A stretch of DNA of 64,000 bases from Sphingomonadales bacterium UBA6157 (GCA_002423025.1 DIUN01000050.1:12212-76211); one strand, 5' to 3'; numbered from the stretch's first letter, positions 25,754 to 34,967 are shown. The notes: a model not told the origin generated them from the sequence alone. Program-made: numbers and translations.

Positions 25754-26620
25754 TCATTTGGCCGCCCGCAGGCCATCGAACACTTCAGAGAAGCTCGGCT
25801 GGTTTTCCGGCCCGATGGCGGTGCGCGCCGCCTCGATGACGAGTGGCTGCGGCTGCCCCTTGAGCGTGGCGACGATGACACGGCGGATGATGAGATAGAT
25901 CTCGCCATCGGCATCGATCACCGCCTTGAGCCGCGCCGCGCACGGCCCGACGATGCCATAGCTGAGCAGCACGCCGAGGAAGGTGCCGACCAGCGCCGAG
26001 CCGATCATGCCGCCGAGGATGGCAGGCGGCTTGTCGATGCTGGCCATGGTCTTGATGACGCCGAGCACCGCCGCGACGATGCCGAGCGCCGGCAGTGCAT
26101 CGGACATGGTGGTGAGCCGCTCCACCGGCTTGAGCGCGGCGGCGTGGTGCGTATCGATGGCTGTTTCAATAACATCGTCAACGGCTTGCGGGCTGAGTGT
26201 GCCGGTGGAAACCACCAGCAGCCGCATCGAATCGCATAGCAGGTCGAGGAACACATGGTCCTTCAGGAACTGCGGATATTCGGCAAAGATGCTGCTGGAT
26301 TTGGGGTCCTCGATGTGCGGCTCCACGGCCACGGCGCCATCGTTGCGGAACATCTTCATCAGCCGCGCTGTCAGGAAAATCGCGGCGCTGTAATCCGCCT
26401 TCTTGTATTTGGGCCCCTTGACGATCGCGACCAGCCCGCCGCCCATCGCCTTGATGCCGCGCAGATCGGTGGCGACCAGCGTGGCGCCGGCGGCGGCGCC
26501 GCCGATGATGAGCATTTCATGCGGGAGCGCGTGGAGCACCGGGCCAAGGCTGCCGCCGGTGATGGCGAAGCCCCCGAAGACCATGACGATCAGCACGACA
26601 AGACCGATTACCGATATCAT
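25754..26620 (-). CDS. motA: flagellar motor stator protein MotA
   Basis: Proton-channel stator protein of 288 aa with four membrane helices, starting MISVIGLVVLIVMVFGGF, which fits the family start; an upstream TTG would add nine residues. HIEDPKSSSIFAEYPQFLKD and the RLTTMSDALPALGIVAAVLG region (cytoplasmic loop, then helix 3) are characteristic. GTFLGVLLSYGIVGP is helix 4. It forms the stator with MotB. The 137-nt gap to flgL and a sigma-28-like element (26684-26710) suggest that motAB also have their own late promoter. Confidence 0.95.
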   Translation of the reverse strand: MISVIGLVVLIVMVFGGFAITGGSLGPVLHALPHEMLIIGGAAAGATLVATDLRGIKAMGGGLVAIVKGPKYKKADYSAAIFLTARLMKMFRNDGAVAVEPHIEDPKSSSIFAEYPQFLKDHVFLDLLCDSMRLLVVSTGTLSPQAVDDVIETAIDTHHAAALKPVERLTTMSDALPALGIVAAVLGVIKTMASIDKPPAILGGMIGSALVGTFLGVLLSYGIVGPCAARLKAVIDADGEIYLIIRRVIVATLKGQPQPLVIEAARTAIGPENQPSFSEVFDGLRAAK

Positions 26621-26683
26621 GGCAGGTGGTTTCGCTCCCCGGCTCAAGCCATTCCAGGGCGGAAGGGCTGTTGCGCGAAGGGA

Positions 26684-26710
26684 GTTACGGCGCGCTGGCG
26701 CGGGTGCTTA
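26684..26710 (-). promoter_or_regulatory. possible sigma-28 promoter for motAB
   Basis: On the minus strand TAAG (26710-26707), 15 nt, then GCCGTAAC (26691-26684), compared with TAAA-N15-GCCGATAA. The -10 half matches at six of eight positions. It lies 64 nt before the motA ATG. fliA, the cognate sigma factor, is in this window. Confidence 0.35.
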
Positions 26711-26757
26711 GCGGGGGAGGGCGATCCCGGCGGGCATTCCGGAGCGCGGCGCGCGTT

Positions 26758-27690
26758 TCAAAGCTGGTCCCACAGGCTCAGGTTGCTGGTGCGCACGAAG
26801 CTGGCCTGCGCGGCTTCGAGCACGGTGAGCAGCCGTTGCAGCCGGGCGATGCCCTCCGTCATCTCCAGGTCTTCCAGCTTGGAAAGTTCGGTGGCGGTGG
26901 CCAGCCCGGCCTTGGCCAGCCGCTCGCCCTCCGCCTCCAGCCGGGCGCCGCGCGCGCCGGCCAGTGCCCGTGCATCGGCAAGGCGGGTGACATGGCCATC
27001 GAGCTGGCCGAGCGAAGTGGCGAGCGCCGTGGCGCGCAGCGCGGCATCCGGTTGCTCAAGCGCCTCTGCAAGCTGGCTGAAGCTGGCGAACAGATCGGCC
27101 GTGCCTTGCGGGTTGGCCAGCGTGGGCGCGGTGGTGGTGCCAAAGGCGTCCGGCCCCTCGATGCCGCTGGCGACGAGCGCGCCGCCGGCCGCAACGGCGG
27201 GCGCGCGGCCGGCGCCCTGCCACACCATGATGCCATTGGCATCCAGCCCATAGGCCGGGCCGCTCGCCGCCGCACCGCCGAACAGGCGCTCGCCATCCGA
27301 GCCGCGGCTGTCTGCCAGCCCGGAAAAGCTGGCGGCGAGTTCGCGAACTTCGGTGGCGAGGATGGCGCGATCCTCGGGGTTGAAGGTGCTGTTGCTGCCC
27401 TGCAGCGCCAGTTCGCGGGCGCGCACGACAAGATTGCTGATGCTCTCCAGCGCCACATCGGTGGCCGAGAGCCGGCGCGCGGCGGCATCGATGCCGCGCT
27501 GGGTGGCATCCGAGGCGGCATCGGCGCGGCGCAGCACCGCGGCGCGCGAGAACGCCACCGGATCATCCTTGGGGGCACTGACGCGGCGGCCGGTGGCGAT
27601 CTGGCCCTGCAGGCCCTGCAACTGGGCGGAGAGCTCGGCCATGCGGACGATGCCGGCATCATGCGCGGCGCGGGTGTTGATGGCGCTCAT
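26758..27690 (-). CDS. flgL: hook-filament junction protein FlgL
   Basis: Protein of 310 aa of the flagellin superfamily. The N-terminal coiled-coil part (INTRAAHDAGIVRMAELSAQ, then LQGQIATGRRVSAPKDDP) and the C-terminal helix (RLQRLLTVLEAAQASF) are the conserved D0/D1 halves; the middle is variable. It sits between FlgK and the filament. The ATG overlaps the flgK stop (ATGA). Confidence 0.9.
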   Translation of the reverse strand: MSAINTRAAHDAGIVRMAELSAQLQGLQGQIATGRRVSAPKDDPVAFSRAAVLRRADAASDATQRGIDAAARRLSATDVALESISNLVVRARELALQGSNSTFNPEDRAILATEVRELAASFSGLADSRGSDGERLFGGAAASGPAYGLDANGIMVWQGAGRAPAVAAGGALVASGIEGPDAFGTTTAPTLANPQGTADLFASFSQLAEALEQPDAALRATALATSLGQLDGHVTRLADARALAGARGARLEAEGERLAKAGLATATELSKLEDLEMTEGIARLQRLLTVLEAAQASFVRTSNLSLWDQL

Positions 27691-29558
27691 CGGGCGATGC
27701 CGAGGATGGTATCGAACAGGTCCCGCGCCGCTGCGATCACCTGGGCGTTGGCGCGATAGGCCACTTGCAGCCGGGTGAGCTCGGCGGCCTCCTTGTCGAG
27801 ATCGATGCCCGATACGGCGTCTGCGGCGCGGGCGGCATCGGTTTTCACGGCCAGCGCGGTGGCGGCGAGGCGGTCGGTTTCCGCCAGCCGTGCGCCGAGG
27901 CCGGCGGTGCTGGCATCGAGGCTGGCTTCCAGCGTGCCGCCGGGGCCGATGAGGCCGCGCACTTTGGCGAGGCCGCGGATGTTGGCATTGTCGCTGCTGC
28001 CGGGGGCAGTGGCGAGGATGCGGAAACTGTCCCCTGTTTCGGGCGTGCCTTCGAGCGTGAAGCCGAAGCCGGCGCCGATGATGCGGCTGCCATCAAGGGT
28101 GGCGGTGGCGAGCACGGTGCCGGTGGCGATGTCTGTCAGCTCCGCAATGCCGGGGGCGGTGATGGTGAGCCGATAGGGTGGCGCAGGCGGGAAGGCTGCG
28201 GCAGCCGGGTCGGCATCCAGCACCAGTCGGGCATCGCCAAGGTTGCCGGATGCGGCATCGGAGAGGAAGGGCGCTGCCACCGCCACGCGCTCCGGGCCGA
28301 TCGGGCGCAGGCTGAGGCCGGTGGCGCCGCTGGTGATGGCGAGCTGCCAGCCATCACCTGGCCGGGCGCCGGCACCGGGCCGGATGGTGACGCCATCGAG
28401 CAGCAGCGGCCCGGCGCCGGTGACGCTGGCGGTGCCATCGGCGCGGGCGAGGGTGAAGCCGGTGGCATCGTAGATGAGCGTGTAGCCGCCTGCCGCCAGC
28501 GGCGCGCTGTCGGCAATGGTCACATCGATGGGGGCCACGCCGGCATTGGCCTTGCCGGGCGTGATGGCGAGGCCCTGGGTGGCGAACAGCGGCTGGCCGG
28601 GGTCTCCCAGCGCATCGCTGCCCTGAGCGTGCCAGGCGTTGACGGCACTGGCAAAACGGCTGGCCAGCGCATCGACTTCGGTGCGGAGCTCGCCAAGCTG
28701 GCGGCCGGCTTCCAGCAGCCCGGCGAGGCTGCCGCTGGCGGGCAGGCGCATGACGGTGGCGGTGTGGGTGGGATCGAGGATCAGCTCCGGCCCGCTGGCG
28801 CCATCGCGCGCGCCGATGCGGGTGGCGCTGCCGAACTCGGGCACGATGATCGCAGCGGCGCCGCCGGTGCCGAGCCGCACCGTCACGGCACCGCGCGGAC
28901 CTTCCGTCACACTGATCCGGACCCGCTCGGCAAGATCGGCGAGCAGCTGGTCCCGGCTGTCGAGCAGGCCGTTGGCGGCGGTGCCGTTCGGCTGGGTGCG
29001 GCGCAGCTCCTCGTTCACCCGGGCGAGGGCGGAGGTGATGGCGTTGACTTCATCGCTGGTGATGCGGGTGGCGGTTTCGATATCGCTGGCCTGCGCGGCC
29101 AGGTCCTCGCCAAGGCCGCGAAAGCCGGTGGCGGCCTGGTCGGCACGCTCCAGGAAGATGGTGCGGGCGGCGCTGGACGTGGGCGCGGCGGCAAGATCGG
29201 TTGCGGCATCGAAGAAGCCGCCGAGACGGGCATCTAGCTCGCTCGCGGTGACGCTGTCCTGCATCCTGGTCAGCCAGTCCGCCCGGATGGCGAAGCGGGC
29301 ATGGTCACCATCGGCAACGCGGGCGCTGTTGGTTTTCAGCGCGTCTCCGGCGCGGGCGATGCCGGTGGCGAGCACGCCGCTGCCGGTGAGCGCATCACGG
29401 CTGAGGATGGCGCCGCTGCCAACAGGGCCGGCTGTGAGGGTGACGGTGCGTCGGCTGTAGCCTTCCGTATCGGCATTGGCGACATTGTCCCCCGTTACGG
29501 CGAGCGCGGCCTGATAGGCCAGCACCCCGGCGCGGCCGACGCTGAGCAGGTCACTCAT
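27687..29558 (-). CDS. flgK: hook-associated protein 1, FlgK
   Basis: Protein of 623 aa. The N-terminal rod/hook motif is AYQAALAVTGDNVANADTEGY; the C-terminus carries VSGIDLDKEAAELTRLQVAY and ANAQVIAAARDLFDTILGI, the FlgK end. The central part is Ala/Gly-rich and repetitive in character, giving a longer protein than the E. coli one (about 550 aa). It overlaps flgJ and flgL by 4 nt on each side. Confidence 0.94.
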   Translation of the reverse strand: MSDLLSVGRAGVLAYQAALAVTGDNVANADTEGYSRRTVTLTAGPVGSGAILSRDALTGSGVLATGIARAGDALKTNSARVADGDHARFAIRADWLTRMQDSVTASELDARLGGFFDAATDLAAAPTSSAARTIFLERADQAATGFRGLGEDLAAQASDIETATRITSDEVNAITSALARVNEELRRTQPNGTAANGLLDSRDQLLADLAERVRISVTEGPRGAVTVRLGTGGAAAIIVPEFGSATRIGARDGASGPELILDPTHTATVMRLPASGSLAGLLEAGRQLGELRTEVDALASRFASAVNAWHAQGSDALGDPGQPLFATQGLAITPGKANAGVAPIDVTIADSAPLAAGGYTLIYDATGFTLARADGTASVTGAGPLLLDGVTIRPGAGARPGDGWQLAITSGATGLSLRPIGPERVAVAAPFLSDAASGNLGDARLVLDADPAAAAFPPAPPYRLTITAPGIAELTDIATGTVLATATLDGSRIIGAGFGFTLEGTPETGDSFRILATAPGSSDNANIRGLAKVRGLIGPGGTLEASLDASTAGLGARLAETDRLAATALAVKTDAARAADAVSGIDLDKEAAELTRLQVAYRANAQVIAAARDLFDTILGIAR

Positions 29559-29887
29559 TGGCCTGAAAACCGTTGCTCGGTCGCCAGCAGCCGGGCGATG
29601 CCGAGCGGCGCGGCGCGGGCGATGGCTTCGGCGCGCTGCTGGTCCACCATGTCCCGGATGTGGCCGCCGCTCTGGCCAAGCCCATCATCGCCCAGCTGCG
29701 CGGCGCGGGCCGAGCGCAGCAGCGTCTGGGCGATGAGCCTCTCGAACTGGCGGGCGACTTCGGCCTGTTTGGCCGCATCGCTGGCGCGCGCTGGAGCCGG
29801 GCCGGGCCAGCCGTTGCGGACCAGCGGCAGGGCGGCGGGGCGCTGCAGTGGCGTGCTCAGCGCGCGCGGGATAGGGGCCAGTTCCAT
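29555..29887 (-). CDS. flgJ: FlgJ, rod-binding domain only
   Basis: Short protein of 110 aa matching the N-terminal rod-capping domain of FlgJ: AEVARQFERLIAQTLLRSAR at about 42-61, GHIRDMVDQQ at about 75-84. The C-terminal muramidase domain of enterobacterial FlgJ is absent, as is usual in alphaproteobacteria, where a separate lytic enzyme opens the wall. A candidate for that enzyme is the transglycosylase at 37264-38058. The gene lies between flgI and flgK with 1- and 4-nt overlaps. Confidence 0.85.
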   Translation of the reverse strand: MELAPIPRALSTPLQRPAALPLVRNGWPGPAPARASDAAKQAEVARQFERLIAQTLLRSARAAQLGDDGLGQSGGHIRDMVDQQRAEAIARAAPLGIARLLATEQRFSGQ

Positions 29888-31089
29888 CAGATCACCACCA
29901 GCTCGGCGCGCAGCGCGCCGGCGGCCTTGAGCGCCTCCAGGATGGCGACGAGATCGCCCGGCGCGGCGCCGAGCGCGTTGACGGCATCGACGATCTCGCC
30001 AAGCTTCACGCCGGGCGCGAACAGCGCCATGCGCGAGGGGGCCTCGGCGGCCTCGACGCTGGATTGCTCCGTCACCACGGTGCGGCCGGCGCCGAGCGCA
30101 TTGGGCTGGCTGGCCTGCTGGTTCTCGGTGATCCGCACGGTGAGGTTGCCATGGGCGATGGCGGCGGGGAGAATCCGCACTTCGCCGCCGATCACGACCG
30201 TGCCGGTGCGGGCGTTGACGATGACCCGCGCCACCGGGGCGGCCATGTTGACCTCCAGCCCCTCGATGCGCGAGGCCAGCGCGATGCGCGCCGCGACATC
30301 GGTGGGCGCGGTGATGGCGATGGTGCCGCCGTCTGCCGCCGAGGCAATGGGGCTGCCGATGGCGGTGTTGATGGCGTCCGCCACGCTGCGGGCGGTGGTG
30401 AAATCCTGCTCGTTGAGGTCCAGCGTCAGCCCGGCGGCGCCGGCAAAGGGCGAGGGCACGGCGCGCTCAACGCTGGCCCCGGCCGGGATGCGCCCGGAAG
30501 AGGGGGTGCCGACGACGATCTTGCTGCCGTCCCGGCCCTCGGCGCCAAAGCCGCCCACCGCGAGATTGCCCTGCGCCAGCGCATAAACCTCGCCATCGGC
30601 GCCCTGCATCGGGGCCATCAGCAGCGTGCCGCCACGCAGGGACTTGGCCTGACCGAGCGCCGAGACGGTCACGTCCAGCCGCTGGCCCGGCTTGGCAAAG
30701 GCCGGCAGCTCGGCTGTCACCATCACGGCGGCGGCGTTTTTCAGCTGCGGCGCGATGCCGGGCGGGATCAGCACGCCCAGCCGCGCCGCGGCGGACTTGA
30801 GCGACTGGATAGTGAACTCGAGGTTCTGGTCCCCGGTGCCGGAGAGACCGACGACGATGCCGTAGCCGGTGAGCGCGTTGGCCCGCACGCCGGAAAAGCG
30901 CGCAATGTCCTTGATGCGCTCGGCATTGGCCGGGGCAGCGAGCACCAGCAGCACCAGGCCGATGGCCATGATGATGGGGCCGGAGGGGAAGCCATCCTGC
31001 AGCGCGTGGAGGCGGCGCTTCAGCGTGTAGAGCCACTGGTGCAGCGTGCGGAAGTGCGGGCGAGGGTGCCTGATGCTGGGGTATCTCAT
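29887..31089 (-). CDS. flgI: flagellar P-ring protein FlgI
   Basis: Periplasmic P-ring subunit of 400 aa. After the signal segment (IIMAIGLVLLVLAAPANA) the mature protein begins ERIKDIARFSGVRANALTGY, a FlgI hallmark; GYGIVVGLSGTGDQ follows. The C-terminus carries LGAAPGDLVAILEALKAAGA. The ATG overlapping the flgH stop leaves about 38 basic residues before the hydrophobic signal core, unusually long; a start at the internal Met41 would be too late to leave a charged n-region. Both neighbours overlap. Confidence 0.94.
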   Translation of the reverse strand: MRYPSIRHPRPHFRTLHQWLYTLKRRLHALQDGFPSGPIIMAIGLVLLVLAAPANAERIKDIARFSGVRANALTGYGIVVGLSGTGDQNLEFTIQSLKSAAARLGVLIPPGIAPQLKNAAAVMVTAELPAFAKPGQRLDVTVSALGQAKSLRGGTLLMAPMQGADGEVYALAQGNLAVGGFGAEGRDGSKIVVGTPSSGRIPAGASVERAVPSPFAGAAGLTLDLNEQDFTTARSVADAINTAIGSPIASAADGGTIAITAPTDVAARIALASRIEGLEVNMAAPVARVIVNARTGTVVIGGEVRILPAAIAHGNLTVRITENQQASQPNALGAGRTVVTEQSSVEAAEAPSRMALFAPGVKLGEIVDAVNALGAAPGDLVAILEALKAAGALRAELVVI

Positions 31090-31799
31090 AGCGGCGAGAC
31101 CTTTGCGAAAAAACGACTGAGCCAGCCCTGCCGGGCCTGGTCCGCCACCTGGCCGGTGCCGGAATAGCGGATGCGGGCATCCGCCACGCGGGTGCTGGGG
31201 ATGCTGTTGTCGGCCCCCAGGTCATCGATGCGGACGAGGCCGGATATCTGCACCTGCTCCTCGCCGCGGTTGAGCGTGAGGCGCTTTTCTCCCGCCACCT
31301 GCAGCACGCCGCCGGGCAGCACGCGCGCCACCGTGACGGTGATCTCGCCGCTCAGCTGGTTGTCCTGCGCGGCGCTGCCGCTGCCGCTGAAGCTCTGGGC
31401 CGAGCCGCCGGAGAGCAGGCCCTCGGGCACATAGGAGAAGGGCGGCACCTTGGGCAGGGTGATGTTGGTATCACTGTCCCGCGTGCTGTCGGCGGTGGAG
31501 GATTTGCGGGCCTGGGTGCGCTCCACAAGGCGGATAGTCAGCAAGTCCCCGATGCGGCGGGCGCGGCGGTCGCTGGTCAGGCTGGTGAAGGTGGCGGGGT
31601 TGTAGAGGCTGCCGCTGCCCGGCCCCGGTGGCGGCGCTTCGGGCGGCATCGGCAGGGTGGCGGCGACGCGCGGCACGCTGCCAAAGCCTTCGTCCGCACA
31701 GCCGCTGGCCAGCACGGCGAGCGCCAGCCCGGCGAGCAGCAGCGCTGCCTGCGCCGCCCGGCGGCTGCCGCTGCGGGCCGGGTGCATCGGCTCAAACAT
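31086..31799 (-). CDS. flgH: flagellar L-ring lipoprotein FlgH
   Basis: Outer-membrane ring lipoprotein of 237 aa with signal peptide and lipobox LASGC (lipid-modified Cys at about residue 34). Family sequence is visible in GSLYNPATFTSLTSDRRARR, GDLLTIRLVERTQARKSS and LTLNRGEEQVQISGLVR. The ATG at 31799 overlaps the flgG end; the in-frame ATG at 31787 is an alternative that keeps a complete signal peptide. Overlaps flgI by 4 nt. Confidence 0.93.
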   Translation of the reverse strand: MFEPMHPARSGSRRAAQAALLLAGLALAVLASGCADEGFGSVPRVAATLPMPPEAPPPGPGSGSLYNPATFTSLTSDRRARRIGDLLTIRLVERTQARKSSTADSTRDSDTNITLPKVPPFSYVPEGLLSGGSAQSFSGSGSAAQDNQLSGEITVTVARVLPGGVLQVAGEKRLTLNRGEEQVQISGLVRIDDLGADNSIPSTRVADARIRYSGTGQVADQARQGWLSRFFAKVSPL

Positions 31800-32577
31800 T
31801 TTGCGTCACATACTGCGACATCTCGTCGGCAGCCTTGATGACCTTGGCGTTCACCTCATAGGCGCGCTGCGTCTCGATCATGTCCACCAGCTCCTGCACG
31901 GTGGAGACGTTGGAGCCTTCCAGCGCGCCCTGGCGGATGCTGCCGGCGCCCTCGACGCCGGCCACGCCGGCCTGCGCCGGGCCGCTGCCGGCGGTTTCGG
32001 CATAGAGATTGTCCCCGCGCGGCTCGAGGCCGGCCGGGTTGAGGAAGCGGCTGACCAGCATCTGGCCCACTTCCACCGGTGTTGCCGAACCCTGCAGCGT
32101 CGCCGAGACGGTGCCATCGGGTGCGATGGTGATGGCCTGTGCGCCATCGGGAACGGTGAGGCCCTGCAGCAGCCGCAGGCCGTTGGTGGTAACGATCTCG
32201 CCCTGGGCGTTGAGCTTGAACGAGCCGTCACGGGTATAGGCGGTGCCGCCATCGGGCATCACCACGGCAAAGAAGCCGGCGCCCTCGATGGCGACATCAA
32301 GCGCATTGTCCGTCTGCACCAGCGCGCCCTGGGTGTGGATGCGCTCGGTGCCGTTCACCCGCACGCCGGTGCCGGTGCCGAGGCCTGTGGCGTATTGGTT
32401 GTCTGCGCCCGAGGGAGCGCCGGCCTGGCGCGGGTCCTGATAGGCCAGCGTGGCGAAGGCAGCGCGATCGCGCTTGAAGCCGGTGGTGCTGACGTTGGCG
32501 AGGTTGTTCGAGATCGTGCGCATCCGCTGGTCAAGGGCATCGAGCCCCGAGCGGGCGATTTGCAGCGCGCTGGTCAT
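31792..32577 (-). CDS. flgG: distal rod protein FlgG
   Basis: Protein of 261 aa starting MTSALQIARSGLDALDQRMR (ATG 32577, sharing one base with the flgF stop). The N-terminal motif TISNNLANVSTTGFKRDRAA and the C-terminal motif LEGSNVSTVQELVDMIETQR with AYEVNAKVIKAADEM are textbook FlgG. Length is close to the usual 260. It forms the distal rod passing through the P and L rings encoded next. Confidence 0.96.
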   Translation of the reverse strand: MTSALQIARSGLDALDQRMRTISNNLANVSTTGFKRDRAAFATLAYQDPRQAGAPSGADNQYATGLGTGTGVRVNGTERIHTQGALVQTDNALDVAIEGAGFFAVVMPDGGTAYTRDGSFKLNAQGEIVTTNGLRLLQGLTVPDGAQAITIAPDGTVSATLQGSATPVEVGQMLVSRFLNPAGLEPRGDNLYAETAGSGPAQAGVAGVEGAGSIRQGALEGSNVSTVQELVDMIETQRAYEVNAKVIKAADEMSQYVTQNV

Positions 32578-33350
32578 CACTGGTTCTCCATGGCCATGAG
32601 GCGGGATGTGCGTTCATCGATTTCGCGGGCGATGCTGAGCAGCTTGGCGCTCACCTCGAAGCCGCGAGATTGCTCCACCAGCTCGGCGAGGGCGGCGCTG
32701 CTCTCCACATTCGAGCCTTCCAGCGCGCCCACCGTCAGCCGCGCCGCGGGATCGACCGGCAAGGAATCCTTGCTGGTGAACAGGCTGTCGGTGGCCTTGT
32801 CGAAGCCGCTGGCGGTGGTGCCGCCGGCGACGAGCTTGAGCTTGCCGAGCGGCTGCGCGCCATCGGGGGTGCGGATGCTCAGGCTGCCATCGGGCGCGAT
32901 ATCGAGCGCGGTGCCGGCCGGCACGGTGATCGGCTGGCCATTCTCGCCGAGCACGGCGCGGCCTTCCCCCGTCTGCAGGATGCCGCTGGCGCTGATCGAA
33001 AGGTCCCCGCGGCGGGAATAGGCCTCGGTGGGCAGCCCGGCCTTCAGCGGCCCCTGCACGGTGAGCCAGCTGTTCTCGCCCAGCGCCACATCGAGAGCGC
33101 GGCCGGTGTTTGTCACCCGCCCCGGCTCGCGCGGCGTGGTGAGGCTGGGGGCGCCGGCCTGGGCGCGGCTGCGGGCGCCCGGCGTTGTCGCCTGTGCCCG
33201 CGCATCGGCGGCGAGGTAGCGGCCCTCGGCGGCGATCAGCTCGCGCCGGAAGCCGGTGGTGTTGGCATTGGCGAGGTTGTTCGCGGTGACCTGCTGGGCG
33301 CGGCTGCGCGCCGAAAGCCCGGTGAGCGCCGTGTAGATGACCCTGTCCAT
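32577..33350 (-). CDS. flgF: proximal rod protein FlgF
   Basis: Rod protein of 257 aa beginning MDRVIYTALTGLSARSRAQQ with VTANNLANANTTGFRRELIA; the C-terminus has LEGSNVESSAALAELVEQSR. Family-typical length. It is 29 nt after the flgE stop and shares one base with the flgG start, so the rod genes are translated as a series. Confidence 0.95.
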   Translation of the reverse strand: MDRVIYTALTGLSARSRAQQVTANNLANANTTGFRRELIAAEGRYLAADARAQATTPGARSRAQAGAPSLTTPREPGRVTNTGRALDVALGENSWLTVQGPLKAGLPTEAYSRRGDLSISASGILQTGEGRAVLGENGQPITVPAGTALDIAPDGSLSIRTPDGAQPLGKLKLVAGGTTASGFDKATDSLFTSKDSLPVDPAARLTVGALEGSNVESSAALAELVEQSRGFEVSAKLLSIAREIDERTSRLMAMENQ

Positions 33351-33379
33351 CGGCTAGCCCCCCGTTGCCCCGGCCGCGC

Positions 33380-34675
33380 TCAGTTCCGCAGGTTGATGAT
33401 GGTTTGCAGCAGCGTCGTATCGGTCTCGATGGCCTTGGCATTGGCCTGGAAATTGCGCTGGGCGGCGATCAGCCCGACGAGTTCCACCGTGAGATCGACA
33501 TTGGAGCGCTCAAGGCTGCCCGAGAGAATGCCGCCAAAGCCGTTGCGCCCGGCCTCCCCGGTGATCGGGGTGCCGGATTCCGGCGTCGTCACATAGCTGG
33601 CATCGCCGATCTGCTTGAGCCCCTGCGGGTTGGAGAAGCTGACGACGGCAACCTTGCCGAGCGTCTGCACCTCGCCATTGGTGAAGCTGGCGCGCAGCGT
33701 GCCGTTGCGGTCCACCGCCACGCTTTCCAGCTGGCCCGTGGGGAAGCCATCCTGCTCGATGCTGATGCGGGTGAAGCCGCCGGATTGCTGGGTGGTGGCG
33801 ATGCCATGGTCCACGGCGAGCGTCAGCGGCTGGCCACCGGTGGGCGGCGTGATAGGATCGAACACAAAGGGCGCCACCGGGGCGGTGAGCATGCCGTTGG
33901 TATCGAAGGTGAGCGGGATGCCGGGGGTGCCGCCCACGGTCAGCTCGGTGCTGCCGACAAGGATGCGGGCTGTCCATTGATGGGTGGGGTCGAGCGTCGT
34001 CGGCGAGGCCAGCTTCACGTAATAGATGTTCGCTGCCAGCGGGTTGCCGAGGGAATCGTAGATGGTGGTGGAGGTTGAGCTGTTGAAGGTGGAGGGGCTC
34101 TCCGGATCAAAGGCATAGGGGTTGGTGGCGGTGTAGATCGGGTTGTCCGGGATGATCGCGGCGGTGGCCGGCAGGTTGACCGCCAGCTGGATGCCGGTGG
34201 TGGCCTGGGGCACGCCCGAGGTGAGCGGCAGCTTGGCCGGGATGGTGCTGGCGATATCGGTGGAGATGATGCTGCCGTCGCTGGTGGTGGGGTAGAGCTG
34301 GAGCTTGCGGCCGGTCACATCCACCACGAAGCGATCGGCATTCACCGAGAAGCTGCCGCTGCGGGTGAAGCTCAGCTCGGCGCCATCGCTGCCGCCCTTG
34401 ACGCTGAAATAGCCCTGGCCGGAAATCGCCATGTCGAGCGCATTGTCCGAGGCTTCGATGGCGCCCTGCTGCAGCTGCTGCGAGACAACGCGCACCGAAG
34501 TGCCCGAGCCGATGACGCGTGCGGGGTTCTGCAGCGGCGAGCTGGAGATGATGTCGCCAAACGAAACCCGGCTGCGCTTGAAGCCGTTGGTGCCGACATT
34601 GGCGATGTTGTTGGCGAGCGTGGAAAGCTCGGTCTGGGCGCCGGTGAGGCCGGTGAGCGAGGTGTAGAAAGCCAT
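33380..34675 (-). CDS. flgE: flagellar hook protein FlgE
   Basis: Hook subunit of 431 aa. N-terminus MAFYTSLTGLTGAQTELSTL with NNIANVGTNGFKRSRVSF, and C-terminus LERSNVDLTVELVGLIAAQR with NFQANAKAIETDTTLLQTI. The middle contains the FlgE-specific D1/D2 region (STTIYDSLGNPLAANIYYVK). A GGAG lies over the flgD stop region, 5 nt downstream of which the ATG follows, so translation is probably coupled to flgD. Confidence 0.96.
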   Translation of the reverse strand: MAFYTSLTGLTGAQTELSTLANNIANVGTNGFKRSRVSFGDIISSSPLQNPARVIGSGTSVRVVSQQLQQGAIEASDNALDMAISGQGYFSVKGGSDGAELSFTRSGSFSVNADRFVVDVTGRKLQLYPTTSDGSIISTDIASTIPAKLPLTSGVPQATTGIQLAVNLPATAAIIPDNPIYTATNPYAFDPESPSTFNSSTSTTIYDSLGNPLAANIYYVKLASPTTLDPTHQWTARILVGSTELTVGGTPGIPLTFDTNGMLTAPVAPFVFDPITPPTGGQPLTLAVDHGIATTQQSGGFTRISIEQDGFPTGQLESVAVDRNGTLRASFTNGEVQTLGKVAVVSFSNPQGLKQIGDASYVTTPESGTPITGEAGRNGFGGILSGSLERSNVDLTVELVGLIAAQRNFQANAKAIETDTTLLQTIINLRN

Positions 34676-34680
34676 GGGAC

Positions 34681-34965
34681 TTACTCCTGCGGAAGGGGGG
34701 TGGCGGCGCTTTGCGCGGCGATCAGCGCATCGAGCTTGGCGGCGATGTCGGTGAGTTTCAGGTTGCTCTCGGCGATGCCGGAAACCGTGGAAAACTGCGC
34801 CATCTGAGCAACATACTCGGTGTTGTCGACAGGCTTTGTCGGGTCCTGGTTCTTCAGCTGCGCGGTCATCAGCGCCAGAAAATCGGTCTGGTCCAGCGTC
34901 TGCTTGGGCGGCTTGATGGCGGCTGGCTCAGCATTGCGGATGCCGGGGATGCTCTCGATGGCCAT
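34681..34965 (-). CDS. flgD: short FlgD-type hook-capping protein, N-terminal domain only
   Basis: Only 94 aa, compared with about 220-230 for typical FlgD. It holds the conserved FlgD N-terminal domain: LDQTDFLALMTAQLKNQDPT at about 24-43, then KPVDNTEYVAQMAQFSTVSG and a closing helix. The whole C-terminal Tudor/FnIII part that forms the hook cap is missing. The stop at 34681 is followed within 6 nt by flgE, so there is no room for a split second half, and no frameshift remnant is visible. Hook assembly may use this minimal version or an unlinked partner. Confidence 0.85.
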   Translation of the reverse strand: MAIESIPGIRNAEPAAIKPPKQTLDQTDFLALMTAQLKNQDPTKPVDNTEYVAQMAQFSTVSGIAESNLKLTDIAAKLDALIAAQSAATPLPQE

Positions 34966-34967
34966 GA

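Noticed and set aside
27765..29237. Long plus-strand frame opposite flgK
   Set aside because: Gly/Ala-rich mirror of FlgK codons; no ribosome-binding site and no recognisable domain.
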